Counted from the first letter of the stretch, positions 35,462 to 44,243 are shown. The stretch: 64,000 bases of DNA from Agrobacterium tumefaciens (GCA_025560025.1 CP048486.1:1988001-2052000), one strand, 5' to 3'. Notes: generated from the letters alone by a model not told the origin. Numbers and translations: made by a program.

Positions 35462-36052
35462 ATGAGAAACTCGCTACTGGCCACCGCCGTCATCGCGACA
35501 GCAATTCTGGGTGGTTCCGCTGCCTCGCAGGCCGAGGAGCAGAATGCGCCGGCACCACAGGCAGCCGGGCAGGCCACGCCGCCCGCCGGCGCTGATCTCG
35601 GCCCCGATCGCGCGCCGCCGCCCCATATCGGTAGAATGCCGCGGCCTGGTGTTCTGGGACTGGCAACGAAACTTTCGGCAGCCGAAATCTATCTCGGGGT
35701 CACGCCGGAACAGCTCGGCCCGTGGCGGGCCTATGCCACGGCGCTGATCGATCTCGTTTCGCCCGGTGCGGATCGCAATCCGCCACCGCCGCAGGGTGCG
35801 GAACCGCGTCTTGCCGGCGAGGAACTGGCCGGCATCATGGTGAAGAAGGCTGAGCAGGCGAAGGCATTGCAGGATGCGGTGGCTGCGCTGAAGCCGAAAC
35901 TTTCACCGCAGCAGGTGCTGAAACTGGCCGAACTCGAGCGCGCCTTGATGCCACCACCTCCGCCTCCGCACCATGGGCCCGGGCAGGACGGTCGTTTCGG
36001 ACCGCCGCAAGGCGGCAGAATGCCGCCGGTTCCGCAGGCAGAGCGGGGCTGA
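35462..36052 (+). CDS. Periplasmic Spy/LTXXQ-like protein with Pro-rich ends
   Basis: 196 residues. Signal peptide cleaved near SQAEE, a Pro/Ala-rich linker, a helical core with a repeated SPQQ/TPEQ pattern (LSAAEIYLGVTPEQLGPWRAYATALIDLV and AVAALKPKLSPQQVLKLAELERAL), then a Pro/Gly/His-rich tail. The core resembles the Spy/CpxP family of periplasmic chaperones and stress sensors, but the usual LTxxQ is only approximate. AAGGAAGG precedes the ATG. It is divergent from the two-component genes and first in a run leading to macAB, so it may report envelope stress to the kinase (inference). Confidence 0.65.
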   Translation: MRNSLLATAVIATAILGGSAASQAEEQNAPAPQAAGQATPPAGADLGPDRAPPPHIGRMPRPGVLGLATKLSAAEIYLGVTPEQLGPWRAYATALIDLVSPGADRNPPPPQGAEPRLAGEELAGIMVKKAEQAKALQDAVAALKPKLSPQQVLKLAELERALMPPPPPPHHGPGQDGRFGPPQGGRMPPVPQAERG

Positions 36053-36125
36053 CGCCACCATTCGCAGTTTCCTCCTTTAATCTGCCCCCCAGTAGAGGAG
36101 GAAATCAGCCGGCAACGGCTGTAGC

Positions 36126-36153
36126 CGGGGGATCGCACGCCTGCGATCCCCCG
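36126..36153 (+). terminator. 12-bp perfect hairpin between the Spy-like gene and the macA operon
   Basis: CGGGGGATCGCA-CGCC-TGCGATCCCCCG. The only U-run is TTTT ten bases later, so it may act as a weak terminator or RNA stabiliser of the upstream transcript. Confidence 0.5.
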
Positions 36154-36176
36154 CGTGATTTTCAAGCGGGAAGACG

Positions 36177-36425
36177 ATGATGAGATATTTCTATGTGGTG
36201 CTGGCAACGGTCTTCGGCCTGAGCTTCGTCTGGTCGGTCGCCCTGGCCAAAGAACGGGCGGTGGAAACGCCGACGGTGAAATCGCGGCAGGAGGAAAAGC
36301 GGCAACATTCCGTCTGCAAGATGGAACAGCGTGAGAAGACGGGCTCCAGGCTTCTTCGTAACACCTGCCGCAAGGATGCCGTGGAAAAGCCGCTGGCGCC
36401 CATAACCGGCCGGACAGGACGTTAA
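36177..36425 (+). CDS. Small secreted protein of unknown function
   Basis: 82 residues (or 81 if the second ATG is used). An N-terminal signal or anchor (YFYVVLATVFGLSFVWSVALA) is followed by a basic tail with two cysteines (SVCKMEQREKTGSRLLRNTCRKD). The spacing Cys...TGSR...Cys is seen in many small alphaproteobacterial exported proteins of unknown role. It ends one base before macA, so it belongs to that operon; a link to the efflux pump is only positional. Confidence 0.6.
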   Translation: MMRYFYVVLATVFGLSFVWSVALAKERAVETPTVKSRQEEKRQHSVCKMEQREKTGSRLLRNTCRKDAVEKPLAPITGRTGR

Positions 36426-36426
36426 A

Positions 36427-37650
36427 ATGAAAACGGCTCGGAAGGCAGGCGTTTTGCTGGCGATTACGGCCCTGGCTGCAGGCGGGTTCTGGCTGTCCTC
36501 GCAATATACGCGTGCGGCCACGCCCGGCTACATCACCGCTCCGGTGACACGCGGGGATATAGAGCAGACGGTTCTGGCAACCGGAACGCTGAAGCCCGTT
36601 CGGCTCGTCGCCGTCGGCGCGCAGGCTTCCGGCCGCATTACCGCGGTCAGGGTCGCGCTGGGAGACACGGTCAAGGCGGGCGATCTCGTCGCCGAGATCG
36701 ATTCCGTCACCCAGACGAACAGCCTGCGGACCGCGCAGGCGGCGCTTGCCAATGTGAAGGCGCAGCGGGTGGAGAAACAGGCAACCCTTGTTCTCAACCG
36801 CCAGAGCCTTGCCCGCCAGCAGGAAATGGTTTCCAAGAATGCCGCCTCCCGCGCCGATTTCGAAAGCGCCACCGCGGCACTCGCCGTCACCGAGGCGCAG
36901 ATACAATCCATCGACGCCCAGATCGAGGAGGCGCAGGTCGCGGTTGAAACCGCCGAGGCCAATCTTGGCTATACGAAGATCACCGCGCCCATCGAAGGCA
37001 CGGTTCTTTCGATCGTCAGCCAGGAGGGGCAGACCGTCAATGCCACGCAATCCGCACCGACCATCGTGATCCTTGGCCAGCTGGACCGGATGACGGTGCG
37101 TACGGAGATTTCCGAAGCGGATGTGACGCGGGTGAAGCCGGATCTTCCGGTCTATTTCACGGTGCTCGGCGAGCCGCAGCAGCGTTACGATGCGACGCTT
37201 TCCTCGATAGAGCCGGCGCCTGAATCGGTGCGCAGCGATTCCAGCTTCAGTTCCTCGACCTCCTCCACATCGACCACATCGTCTTCCAGCACCTCATCGT
37301 CGGAGGCGATCTATTATAATGGCGTGTTCGAGGTGCCCAATCCGGAAGGCAAGCTGCGCACCTACATGACGGCGGAGGTTCATATCCTTCTCGGTGAAGC
37401 GAAGGACGTTCTGACAGTTCCCGCCGCAGCCCTCGGTAACGTGGACGCAAACGGCGATTATTCGGTGCGCGTGGTGGCTGCGGATAGCAGGATTTCCGAG
37501 CGCAAGGTCAAGGTCGGACTGAACAACAAGGTTACGGCTGAAATTCGCTCCGGCCTTGCCGAGAACGAGCGCGTTGTGACCGGCGAGCGTTCCGCCGACA
37601 TCGCCACGAACGCCATGCCGGGGCCCGGCGGGCCGCCGATGGGGCTTTGA
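36427..37650 (+). CDS. macA: MacA-type periplasmic adaptor of a tripartite efflux pump
   Basis: 407 residues. N-terminal membrane anchor (GVLLAITALAAGGFWLSS), split lipoyl domain (GDIEQTVLATGTLKPVRLVAVGAQASGRI ... NLGYTKITAPIEGTVLSI), a long alpha-helical hairpin between them (about 98-175), then beta-barrel and membrane-proximal domains (YMTAEVHILLGEAKDVLTVPAAAL). Compared with E. coli MacA there is an insertion of about 25 residues, almost all Ser and Thr, just before AIYYNGVFEVPNP. It works with MacB and an outer-membrane channel encoded elsewhere. Confidence 0.92.
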   Translation: MKTARKAGVLLAITALAAGGFWLSSQYTRAATPGYITAPVTRGDIEQTVLATGTLKPVRLVAVGAQASGRITAVRVALGDTVKAGDLVAEIDSVTQTNSLRTAQAALANVKAQRVEKQATLVLNRQSLARQQEMVSKNAASRADFESATAALAVTEAQIQSIDAQIEEAQVAVETAEANLGYTKITAPIEGTVLSIVSQEGQTVNATQSAPTIVILGQLDRMTVRTEISEADVTRVKPDLPVYFTVLGEPQQRYDATLSSIEPAPESVRSDSSFSSSTSSTSTTSSSSTSSSEAIYYNGVFEVPNPEGKLRTYMTAEVHILLGEAKDVLTVPAAALGNVDANGDYSVRVVAADSRISERKVKVGLNNKVTAEIRSGLAENERVVTGERSADIATNAMPGPGGPPMGL

Positions 37651-37653
37651 ACC

Positions 37654-39612
37654 ATGGCTGATCCCTTGATCACTCTCAAATCCGTGCGGCGGGACTATCC
37701 CTCCGGTGAAGGCACGATCAGCGTGCTGAAGAACATCGACCTCACCATCGAGGCCGGCGAGATGGTGGCGATCGTCGGCGCGTCCGGTTCCGGCAAGTCG
37801 ACGCTGATGAATATTCTCGGCTGCCTCGACCGGCCGACCTCGGGAAGCTACAGCATCAGGGGCCGGGAAACGGCGCATCTCGATGCCGATGAATTGTCGG
37901 CGCTCCGACGCGAAAATCTCGGCTTCATCTTCCAGCGTTACCATCTGCTGGCCGAATTGACAGCGCTCGGCAATGTCGAGATACCGGCGATCTATGCCGG
38001 CAAGTCGCAGGGTGAGCGCAGGAGCAATGCCGCAAGGCTGCTCGGCCGCCTTGGCATGGCGGAACGCCTCGATCACCGTCCCGGCCAGCTTTCCGGTGGC
38101 CAGCAGCAGCGTGTCTCCATCGCCCGCGCCCTCATGAACGATGCCGAGGTCATCCTTGCCGATGAGCCGACCGGCGCGCTCGACAGCGCGAGCGGCGACG
38201 AGGTGCTGCGCATTCTCGACGAGCTGCATGCCGAAGGCCGCACCGTCATCATCGTCACCCATGACATGTCGATTGCCAGACGCGCGGGGCGGATCATCGA
38301 AATAAGCGACGGCGCCATCGTTTCGGACCGGAAGGCGGATGCATTGGCGATATTGCCGGAGGAGGCTAGATCCGCCGCCGTTTCCGGCCGGGCTTCAAGT
38401 TTATCTGGCGTCGTTTCCTCGCTGCGGGAAGCCTTGCTCATGGCGCTTCTGTCGATGCGGGCGCACAAGCTGCGCACTTTCCTGACCATGCTCGGCATCA
38501 TCATCGGCATCGCCTCGGTCATCAGCGTCGTGGCGCTGGGGCAGGGGTCGCAGCAGCGCGTGCTGCAGAATATTTCAAGCCTCGGCACCAACACGCTTGA
38601 AATCTTCGCGGGCAAGGATTTCGGCGACATCAGGTCGGGCAAGATCACCACGCTGGTCGTCTCCGATGCCGATGCGCTCGCCAAGCAATCCTATGTCGCG
38701 GCGGTTACGCCGACGGTGTCGACCTCCAGCACGGTGCGTTTCGGTGCGAAGGAAGCGAATGCGCTCGTCAACGGTGTCAGCGAGCGTTATTTCGTCGCCA
38801 AGGGCACCAAGCTGTCGCAGGGCCGCTTCTTCGACGCGGCAAGCGTCGCGCAGAAGGCGCAGGAGGTGGTGATCGACGAAAATACCCGCAAATCGCTGTT
38901 TGCGGATTTCAGCGGCAGTCCCGTTGGCCAGGTCATCCTCATCGGCAAGGTGCCGGCCCGCATCGTGGGCGTTACACAGGCGCAGCAGGGCGGTTTCGGT
39001 TCAAGCCAGAACCTGTCGCTGTATCTGCCCTATACCGCCGTCCAGTCGCGTTTCCTCGGCAGCCTGTCGCTGCGCAGCATCACCGTGCAGGTGAGCGACG
39101 ATACCGATGCCGCCATTGCCGAACAGGCGGTGACCGCGCTCCTGACCCAGCGGCACGGCACGCGGGATTTCTACATTCTTAATACCGATGATATTCGCCA
39201 GACGATTACCAGCACCACGCAGACCCTGACGCTCCTGATCGCGGCGATTGCGGTGATTTCGCTTCTGGTGGGCGGCATCGGGGTGATGAACATCATGCTC
39301 GTTTCCGTCTCCGAGCGCGTGTCGGAAATTGGCGTGCGCATGGCGGTGGGCGCGCGGCGCGCCGATATTCTGCGGCAGTTCCTGATCGAGGCGGTGCTGG
39401 TCTGCATCATCGGCGGCACTCTCGGAGTGCTGAGCAGTCTCGGTTTCGGCCTGCTCTTTTCCGCCTTCAGCGGCAATTTCGCAATGGTCTATTCCACGAC
39501 GCCCATTGTTGCCGCCTTCGTCTGTTCGACGCTGATCGGCGTTGTTTTCGGTTACCTGCCGGCGCGCAACGCCTCTAAACTCGATCCCGTTGCGGCACTG
39601 TCGGCGGGGTAA
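37654..39612 (+). CDS. macB: MacB-type ABC exporter (ATPase fused to FtsX-like membrane domain)
   Basis: 652 residues, close to the usual 648. N-terminal ATPase: Walker [10 protein letters not shown] (42-50), Q-loop [10 protein letters not shown], signature [15 protein letters not shown], Walker [13 protein letters not shown] and His in IVTHDMS. Then TM1 near residue 275, a large periplasmic domain, and three C-terminal transmembrane helices with the FtsX motif [17 protein letters not shown]. MacAB exports macrolides, peptides or lipids by mechanotransmission. It starts three bases after macA. Confidence 0.94.
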   Translation: MADPLITLKSVRRDYPSGEGTISVLKNIDLTIEAGEMVAIVGASGSGKSTLMNILGCLDRPTSGSYSIRGRETAHLDADELSALRRENLGFIFQRYHLLAELTALGNVEIPAIYAGKSQGERRSNAARLLGRLGMAERLDHRPGQLSGGQQQRVSIARALMNDAEVILADEPTGALDSASGDEVLRILDELHAEGRTVIIVTHDMSIARRAGRIIEISDGAIVSDRKADALAILPEEARSAAVSGRASSLSGVVSSLREALLMALLSMRAHKLRTFLTMLGIIIGIASVISVVALGQGSQQRVLQNISSLGTNTLEIFAGKDFGDIRSGKITTLVVSDADALAKQSYVAAVTPTVSTSSTVRFGAKEANALVNGVSERYFVAKGTKLSQGRFFDAASVAQKAQEVVIDENTRKSLFADFSGSPVGQVILIGKVPARIVGVTQAQQGGFGSSQNLSLYLPYTAVQSRFLGSLSLRSITVQVSDDTDAAIAEQAVTALLTQRHGTRDFYILNTDDIRQTITSTTQTLTLLIAAIAVISLLVGGIGVMNIMLVSVSERVSEIGVRMAVGARRADILRQFLIEAVLVCIIGGTLGVLSSLGFGLLFSAFSGNFAMVYSTTPIVAAFVCSTLIGVVFGYLPARNASKLDPVAALSAG

Positions 39613-39628
39613 TGCCCGCCGCTTTCCT

Positions 39629-39865
39629 TCACGCCTTGTTTTTTTCGATGAAGCGGATGGCGTCGCCGACTGTCAGGATCGTATTGGCGGCGGAATCGGG
39701 AATTTCCACGCCGAATTCTTCCTCAATTTCCATGACGACCTGAACGACTTCGAGGGAATCGGCACCGAGATCGTCAGCAAAATTGGCCTCTTCGACAACC
39801 GTGGCGGGATCTGCACCCAGCTGGTCGACGATGATTTTTTTGATACGGTCTGCGATGGTGGACAT
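39629..39865 (-). CDS. Acyl carrier protein (secondary, AcpP-like)
   Basis: 78 residues with the phosphopantetheine site at Ser37 in [12 protein letters not shown], the acidic recognition helix [25 protein letters not shown] and a typical C-terminus. It differs at many positions from the housekeeping rhizobial AcpP as I recall it and is not beside fabD, fabG or fabF, so it looks like a specialised paralogue. It is convergent with macB (16 bases) and upstream-divergent from a membrane acyltransferase gene, a possible but unproven partner. Confidence 0.88.
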   Translation of the reverse strand: MSTIADRIKKIIVDQLGADPATVVEEANFADDLGADSLEVVQVVMEIEEEFGVEIPDSAANTILTVGDAIRFIEKNKA

Positions 39866-40176
39866 GGTGGGACTCCGCGAAAGTTGCTTGCCGCCGAACT
39901 ACCCGATTCCTATTTGCGCCGAAGTTTCCCGCAAAAACCGAAGCCGGTTTTCCAATGGGCGTGGTGCATAGAGTCATAAGGTCAAAACATCGATGACATC
40001 CGGACGTAGCACGCCTTTGGCAGCGGCGAAAGAGCGTCGGATATCGGTAAATGCCCTGTCTAAATATGGGGCGTTTGGCGCGTTGACCAGTTTGTGACTG
40101 GAAGCGATGAACCGCTGCGGGTTAAAGCTCGTTTTCGTGGAAGAATATTGTTCAGTCCCGTCGAGCATCAACGCCA
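39866..40176. other. Intergenic region between the divergent ACP and acyltransferase genes
   Basis: 311 bases with no supported gene. It should hold both promoters. TTGACC at 40083-40088 could be a -35 for the acyltransferase, but I see no good -10. A 71-codon minus-strand open frame crosses the acyltransferase start and has no ribosome site or recognisable content. Confidence 0.4.
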
Positions 40177-41274
40177 ATGGCCCACTCATCCCCGGAACGC
40201 TTCATATTGCTGGATGGCATCAGGGGTGTGGCTGCCCTCTTCATCGTGCATCGCCATGCCGAGGCATTGTTCGGGAAAAGCACGGCGTCGAGTTATCTTG
40301 CGGTGGACCTGTTCTTCGCACTCAGCGGTTTCGTGCTGGCGCATGCCTATAGCATGAAACTGCGCGAGCGGACGATAACGCCCGGCTTTTTCATGAAGGC
40401 GCGCCTTGCCCGGCTCTACCCGCTCTATGGGCTGGCCCTGGCCCTGATGGCGGCCTATTTCATCTGTCTTTATATTCTGGGCCTGCCGACGCCGATCGAC
40501 GATCTTCATCGCCTTATTGATCCCGGCGAATTGGCCTTCGCTCTGGTCACGGGGCTGCTGTTTCTTCCCGCACCCTTCACGCTGACACTGAACGGGGCAT
40601 TGTTTCTCGTCAGCCCGGCATGGTCGCTATTCAACGAGCTGGTGGTGAATGCGGTTTATGCCCGTTGGGGTATCAGGGCGACGACGAAACAGACAATCAT
40701 GATACTGGCCTTGAGCGCCATTGTGCTTACGGTCGCGGCGGCCGAATTCGGCCGGCTGCATGCGGGTTTTCGCTGGAACGAAATGTATGCCGGCATGGGA
40801 CGGGTGTTCTTTTCGTTTTTTGCAGGTGTGCTGATTTACCGGTTTCGCAATCGCTTGCCGGAATTGAAACCAATCCGGGCCGTGCTTTGCCTTGCGCTGG
40901 TCTGCGTCGTCCTCGCTGTCCCGGTCTCGCGTGAGCTGCGGCCGTTTTTCGATCTCACGATCGTTCTGTTCGTCTGGCCGCTACTGTTGTTCGTGGCCAG
41001 CAAGACGGTTCCGGGCCGTTGGACCGGCGTGCTGTCAGGATTTCTCGGAACGGCGTCCTATGCGGTTTATGTGCTGCATATTCCGCTTCTGGCCTGGACG
41101 GAATTTCTGGTCCCGGGTGTCCACGGCGAAAATATCGCCTTGCCAGCCGGTATCGTTTTCCTGATCGCAACCACGTTTCTCTCATGGTACCTGACGGTCC
41201 ATTACGATCAGCCGCTCCAGAAATGGTTGAAGACACGCCTGAAAAAGCGCGCCGAGATCAGGCAGCCAGTGTAG
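40177..41274 (+). CDS. Integral membrane acyltransferase (acyltransferase-3/OafA family)
   Basis: 365 residues, about ten hydrophobic segments. The family opening is present: LDGIRGVAALFIVHRHAEALFG with the catalytic-type His in the VHRH position, SSYLAVDLFFALSGFVLAHAY, and FMKARLARLYPLY with the conserved Arg pair. The C-terminus shows GTASYAVYVLHIPLL. Members O-acetylate or O-succinylate cell-surface sugars such as exopolysaccharide, O-antigen and Nod factor. The target here is unknown. Confidence 0.88.
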   Translation: MAHSSPERFILLDGIRGVAALFIVHRHAEALFGKSTASSYLAVDLFFALSGFVLAHAYSMKLRERTITPGFFMKARLARLYPLYGLALALMAAYFICLYILGLPTPIDDLHRLIDPGELAFALVTGLLFLPAPFTLTLNGALFLVSPAWSLFNELVVNAVYARWGIRATTKQTIMILALSAIVLTVAAAEFGRLHAGFRWNEMYAGMGRVFFSFFAGVLIYRFRNRLPELKPIRAVLCLALVCVVLAVPVSRELRPFFDLTIVLFVWPLLLFVASKTVPGRWTGVLSGFLGTASYAVYVLHIPLLAWTEFLVPGVHGENIALPAGIVFLIATTFLSWYLTVHYDQPLQKWLKTRLKKRAEIRQPV

Positions 41275-41290
41275 CGGTAAGTGGCGAAGC

Positions 41291-41404
41291 TCAATAATGG
41301 GCGAAGATCGGAGCCGTCAGGACAAAGGCCGCGACGAGGCTGATGATCGTCAGTTTTGCGGCGCGCATGCGGCGCATTCTACGGCCGCTCCAGTCATACG
41401 TCAT
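41291..41404 (-). CDS. 37-residue basic single-span membrane peptide
   Basis: Strong ribosome site GGAGGGTGAG immediately before ATG 41404. The peptide opens MTYDWSGRRMRRMRAAK, then a hydrophobic span (LTIISLVAAFVLTAPIFA) and ends HY. A positive-inside N-terminus and one helix are clear. No function recognised. It lies in a run of small minus-strand genes and is separate from the acyltransferase on the other strand. Confidence 0.55.
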   Translation of the reverse strand: MTYDWSGRRMRRMRAAKLTIISLVAAFVLTAPIFAHY

Positions 41405-41553
41405 ACTCACCCTCCACGCAGACGCAACCCCCGGGACATGATGTCCTGTCGATTTAGTGTCTCCTGATATATCCAATTTGCCAAGCCGTTATTTTCATCG
41501 GTGATTTTGATGGTTATTAAATCTGGTGGACTGGGCTAATTGTCGGCGGAGCC

Positions 41554-41862
41554 TCAGGGGAAAAGCCGAATGAGTTGATTATCTTTCAGTTTCAGTCGGC
41601 TGCCCTCGTCAGAGGAGATGCAGCTTTCAATGTTTCGGCGCAAATCTTCGGGAACAACAGGGCCTCCGGCCTTCAACAGCTTATCGCCCATCGAAAAGAG
41701 AATGCCGAACTGGGCTTCGCATTCTGATGAGGTCATCAGCTGCGGCAGCGCCGAAACAACGTTCGGCGCAACAATTTTATCGGTATCGTACAGGGTGACG
41801 AGATACCATGTCAGGAACAGCCCAAGCCAAAGGCCGGTGCTGACCATGATGTATTCACGCAT
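41554..41862 (-). CDS. Hypothetical protein with N-terminal membrane anchor
   Basis: 102 residues. The first 25 (MREYIMVSTGLWLGLFLTWYL) form a signal anchor, and the rest is a soluble domain with two cysteines (SSECEAQFGILF, NIESCISSDEG). GGGAG lies upstream of the ATG. It follows the gene at 41875 by 12 bases and is probably co-transcribed. Not recognised. Confidence 0.6.
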   Translation of the reverse strand: MREYIMVSTGLWLGLFLTWYLVTLYDTDKIVAPNVVSALPQLMTSSECEAQFGILFSMGDKLLKAGGPVVPEDLRRNIESCISSDEGSRLKLKDNQLIRLFP

Positions 41863-41874
41863 CTGTGGTCTCCC

Positions 41875-42165
41875 TTAATGCCGGTAAAGCAGTGGGAGGC
41901 CCTGGATTGCATAACGGGGGAGCGGTTTCCATGGTTTGATCCGGTCGTGCTTCTGGATGCCGAACAGGAAACGCATTTCTTTCGTCAGTTCCACAGGATC
42001 GGTCAGGCCGTCCTGATACAATTCGATTATCTTGCGGGCTGCCCTGGTGTGAAGTTTCTCGTCATTATCCTCGTCACGGCAATTGAAGCCGACATTTTCG
42101 AGGACCGATTGAAGCATTTTGAGATCCTGAGAAGAGATCAGGCAGCTATGGGATGCGGAAGACAT
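41875..42165 (-). CDS. Hypothetical cytoplasmic protein
   Basis: 96 residues with a textbook AAGGAGG before the ATG. The N-terminal half (SSQDLKMLQSVLENVGFNC) and the helical middle (TRAARKIIELYQDGLTDPVELTKEMRFLFGIQ) suggest a small helical regulator-like or stress protein, similar to small Rhizobiales proteins of unknown function. First gene of a two-gene unit with 41554. Confidence 0.65.
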   Translation of the reverse strand: MSSASHSCLISSQDLKMLQSVLENVGFNCRDEDNDEKLHTRAARKIIELYQDGLTDPVELTKEMRFLFGIQKHDRIKPWKPLPRYAIQGLPLLYRH

Positions 42166-42503
42166 TGAATCCTCCTTTCTTGTGAGATCAGAAAAGCCGG
42201 AGCGTCGCGCGTTCCTTTAAAAGGCTGCACGGGGACGCTCCAACATTTTGAAACGATGCCGGCACGGTTCGTGACCGATGCCGGTTTTCGGGCCGATGCC
42301 TTCGGCGTGCCCTGATAAATTACAAGGGCGGCCGGTCCATCGAAAGCATGTGTAAAACGGGCCTGGAAGCGGCAATCAGCCTCAAGACGGCAACGCCCTT
42401 TAAAATTGCCGCCAATAAAAGGTGCGCTCTTTGCACGGAATACGCAAGTTAATTCCGTCGTCAGCGGTGGTATTGAGCAGGTTTCGGTACGGCCTTTAAA
42501 GAC

Positions 42504-42538
42504 AACAAAAAAGGCCGGGGCAATATTGCACCGACCTT
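42504..42538 (-). terminator. Intrinsic terminator (minus strand)
   Basis: Read on the minus strand: AAGGTCGG, a 12-base loop region, CCGGCCTT, then TTTTTTGTTG. Eight pairs with one wobble and a clear U-run. It ends the transcript from the small gene at 42743 or a small RNA lying between. Confidence 0.7.
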
Positions 42539-42562
42539 CCTCATATCGCTCTTAACACCAGT

Positions 42563-42580
42563 GCCAGTACATCCGTGGTC
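42563..42580 (-). repeat. 18-mer shared with the cspA 3' region, copy 1
   Basis: Minus-strand sequence GACCACGGATGTACTGGC, identical to 44267-44284. In both places it lies about 25 bases before a terminator whose stem contains GGTCGG/CCGGCC. Confidence 0.75.
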
Positions 42581-42742
42581 AAAAGTCCAGAGCGACTAAA
42601 ACAACTGCGAACGACAATTTCATTTGCGCTCACCAGCAGCTGCTACATTCTTTATATAGACGGGCAATGTGGCCAAAACAAGTCCGTATACGAGGAGATG
42701 TTTCGTCGCCGGCACCTGTCAGCGACCGGCTTCGACCTTGCC

Positions 42743-42880
42743 CTATTTCTTTTTGCCATCCGCTGTCGTGGCGTTTGCGAACTTGACCTGCGAACCCGCT
42801 GGCGCTGCTGCTGCGGCCTTGGTCTTGTCCTTCTTCGGCTTGCGGATTTCCTTGTTGCTGCGTACTTGACCCTTGGCCAT
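42743..42880 (-). CDS. 45-residue basic protein of unknown function
   Basis: GAGGAGGACACC precedes ATG 42880. The protein opens MAKGQVRSNKEIRKPKKDK, is rich in Lys and Ala and ends in DGKKK. Very similar tiny proteins are widespread in Rhizobiales with no assigned role; the composition suggests RNA or ribosome association. Its transcript appears to run to the terminator at 42504. Confidence 0.7.
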   Translation of the reverse strand: MAKGQVRSNKEIRKPKKDKTKAAAAAPAGSQVKFANATTADGKKK

Positions 42881-42967
42881 GGTGTCCTCCTCATATTGAA
42901 CTGTTATTGGATGCGGTCCGTGCATTGATCGCTCGCCGCAGACCGATTGCGGCAAGCGGCTTTATCG

Positions 42968-43246
42968 TCACGGGGAAGGTGGTCCAGACAGTGGATTTTT
43001 CTCCACGGCCGGGTTGGTCAGGCGGATACGCCCTGCAGAGAGGAGGCTTCGCGCCATGCGGGTCTGACGGCTGAAATCCGGAAAGGCCGAAAAGCCTGTA
43101 GATTCTCCGTGATAGTAGTCCACGCGCTCAGCCGTTTCTTCGGCCTTGCCCAGGAGAAGAGGCAACGAGGCGTTTTCCCGGTAGCCCGCGCCACCGGTGC
43201 GGACGAGGTTGCGTGAGAGGCTTGATGAATAAAACTCGGAAGACAT
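42968..43246 (-). CDS. Hypothetical protein
   Basis: 92 residues from ATG 43246, which has GAAGGATGAG in front of it. Rich in Ser and Arg, no membrane segment. The C-terminal third (RQTRMARSLLSAGRIRLTNPAVEKNPL) is basic. No family recognised. In the same strand run as the cold-shock and S21 genes. Confidence 0.55.
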   Translation of the reverse strand: MSSEFYSSSLSRNLVRTGGAGYRENASLPLLLGKAEETAERVDYYHGESTGFSAFPDFSRQTRMARSLLSAGRIRLTNPAVEKNPLSGPPSP

Positions 43247-43393
43247 CTCATCCTTCTCTCGTTCGGGGCGAGGACACTCAGCCCTCAATCATCAGCGTCG
43301 TTCAGCGGATTGCTGACCACGCGAAGCCTGCGCCTGTTATGTATCAGGTTCAAGAAGTTTCTGCGGTCGGCCACGTCAAAAAACGCAGCCGGA

Positions 43394-43609
43394 TCATTTT
43401 TTCGCGGAGGGCTTTTTCGGGCGTGCGGGCACAGGGGCGACGATGGTCGCTTCCTGTGCTTCGCGAAGCTGGCGAAGGCGTTCCGTCTTGCGGGCGCGCT
43501 GGGCGGACTCGGCATTGATAATCTGCTTTGCCGCGCTGTCCGTCAGCGATGCCTTGTCCTGCGCGGATAATTTGCCGGGTTTGAAAAAGGCTTCTTTTGT
43601 CGCAGCCAT
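43394..43609 (-). CDS. Small basic hypothetical protein
   Basis: 71 residues. AAAGGAG lies eight bases before ATG 43609 (an ATG at 43615 is too close to it). A helical charged centre (QRARKTERLRQLREAQEA) and a Pro/Lys tail (PARPKKPSAKK) suggest nucleic-acid or ribosome contact. It lies immediately downstream of rpsU on the same strand. Confidence 0.6.
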   Translation of the reverse strand: MAATKEAFFKPGKLSAQDKASLTDSAAKQIINAESAQRARKTERLRQLREAQEATIVAPVPARPKKPSAKK

Positions 43610-43644
43610 TGGCATTCTCCTTTGCGCAAGCGCTGTTTTGACGG

Positions 43645-43881
43645 TTAGCGGGCGCGGGCGACCTTCTTGGGGGAGGGAAGCAGTCCCTCGCGCTGCAATT
43701 TCTTCTTCGCCATCTTGCGGTGGCGGCGCACGGCTTCAGCTTCCTCACGGATGCGCTTTTCCGAAGGCTTTTCGTAGGATTCACGCGCGCGCATTTCGCG
43801 GAAGATACCTTCGCGCTGCATTCTCTTCTTCAGGACGCGAAGGGCCTGTTCAACATTGTTATCTCGGACGAGTACCTGCAA
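43645..43881 (-). CDS. rpsU: 30S ribosomal protein S21
   Basis: 78 residues with the S21 opening [22 protein letters not shown], the conserved [12 protein letters not shown] segment and a basic C-terminus. The start codon is TTG with AAGGAGATATT in front. S21 joins the small subunit late and helps mRNA selection; Rhizobiales often carry more than one copy. This one is grouped with a cold-shock gene and other small genes and may be a stress-condition paralogue. Confidence 0.93.
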   Translation of the reverse strand: MQVLVRDNNVEQALRVLKKRMQREGIFREMRARESYEKPSEKRIREEAEAVRRHRKMAKKKLQREGLLPSPKKVARAR

Positions 43882-43908
43882 AATATCTCCTTAACGCAGC
43901 CACCGCTG

Positions 43909-44196
43909 CTATTTTCTGATCTTGATCGTATTGGTGTTGATCCAGCTCGATCCCGGCGCACGGGGTGCTGAATTCTCCACATCTCGGGCCCGCGATGACG
44001 AGGAAGCCGCATCAATTTCGTCGAGCGCTATATTCCGTTCGAAATTCTCGTGCTGGAAACGCACCCTGAACCGAACCAGGCCCTGTGTTTCCGGCAGAAC
44101 CGCTATGATCCGGCCGGCGCCGCTTGGCTGGCTGGCGCCAAGGACGCCTGCCTTCAAAACGATCGCATCGCCAGATCGGTATAGATTTTTGCGCAT
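43909..44196 (-). CDS. Hypothetical protein near rpsU and cspA
   Basis: 95 residues, GGGAGG before the ATG. The N-terminal half alternates strands (SGDAIVLKAGVLGASQPSGAGRIIAVLPETQGLVRFRVRFQHENFERNIALDEI) like a small beta-barrel; the tail is unstructured. Similar small proteins are found in Rhizobiales without an assigned role. Located between rpsU and cspA, 28 bases from rpsU. Confidence 0.65.
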   Translation of the reverse strand: MRKNLYRSGDAIVLKAGVLGASQPSGAGRIIAVLPETQGLVRFRVRFQHENFERNIALDEIDAASSSSRARDVENSAPRAPGSSWINTNTIKIRK

Positions 44197-44212
44197 GAGG
44201 GCCTCCCATGGC

Positions 44213-44243
44213 CAAAAAACAAAAGGCCGGGCTTAACCCGACC
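44213..44243 (-). terminator. Intrinsic terminator of cspA
   Basis: Read on the minus strand: AGGTCGGG-TTAAG-CCCGGCCT followed by TTTGTTTTTT. It ends about 90 bases past the cspA stop and directly before the ribosome site of the next gene. Confidence 0.75.

Larger units (their letters stand above)
42166..42742. other. Gene-poor 577-base region with a terminator and a repeated 18-mer
   Basis: No supported protein gene. On the minus strand it is the 3' side of the small gene at 42743: about 160 bases, an 18-mer at 42563-42580 shared with the cspA 3' side, then a terminator at 42504-42538. Left of that are three CCTTTAAA motifs near 42213, 42409 and 42493, which I cannot assign. A processed or independent small RNA ending at the terminator is possible. 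Confidence 0.5.

Noticed and set aside
39974..40189. 71-codon minus-strand open frame before the acyltransferase
   Set aside because: Crosses the acyltransferase start, lacks a ribosome site and resembles nothing I recognise.
42579..42623. 14-codon minus-strand peptide MKLSFAVVLVALDF ending in the repeated 18-mer
   Set aside because: Has a passable GGTGAG upstream, but it is too short and unconserved within the window to support. It could be chance in a 3' UTR.
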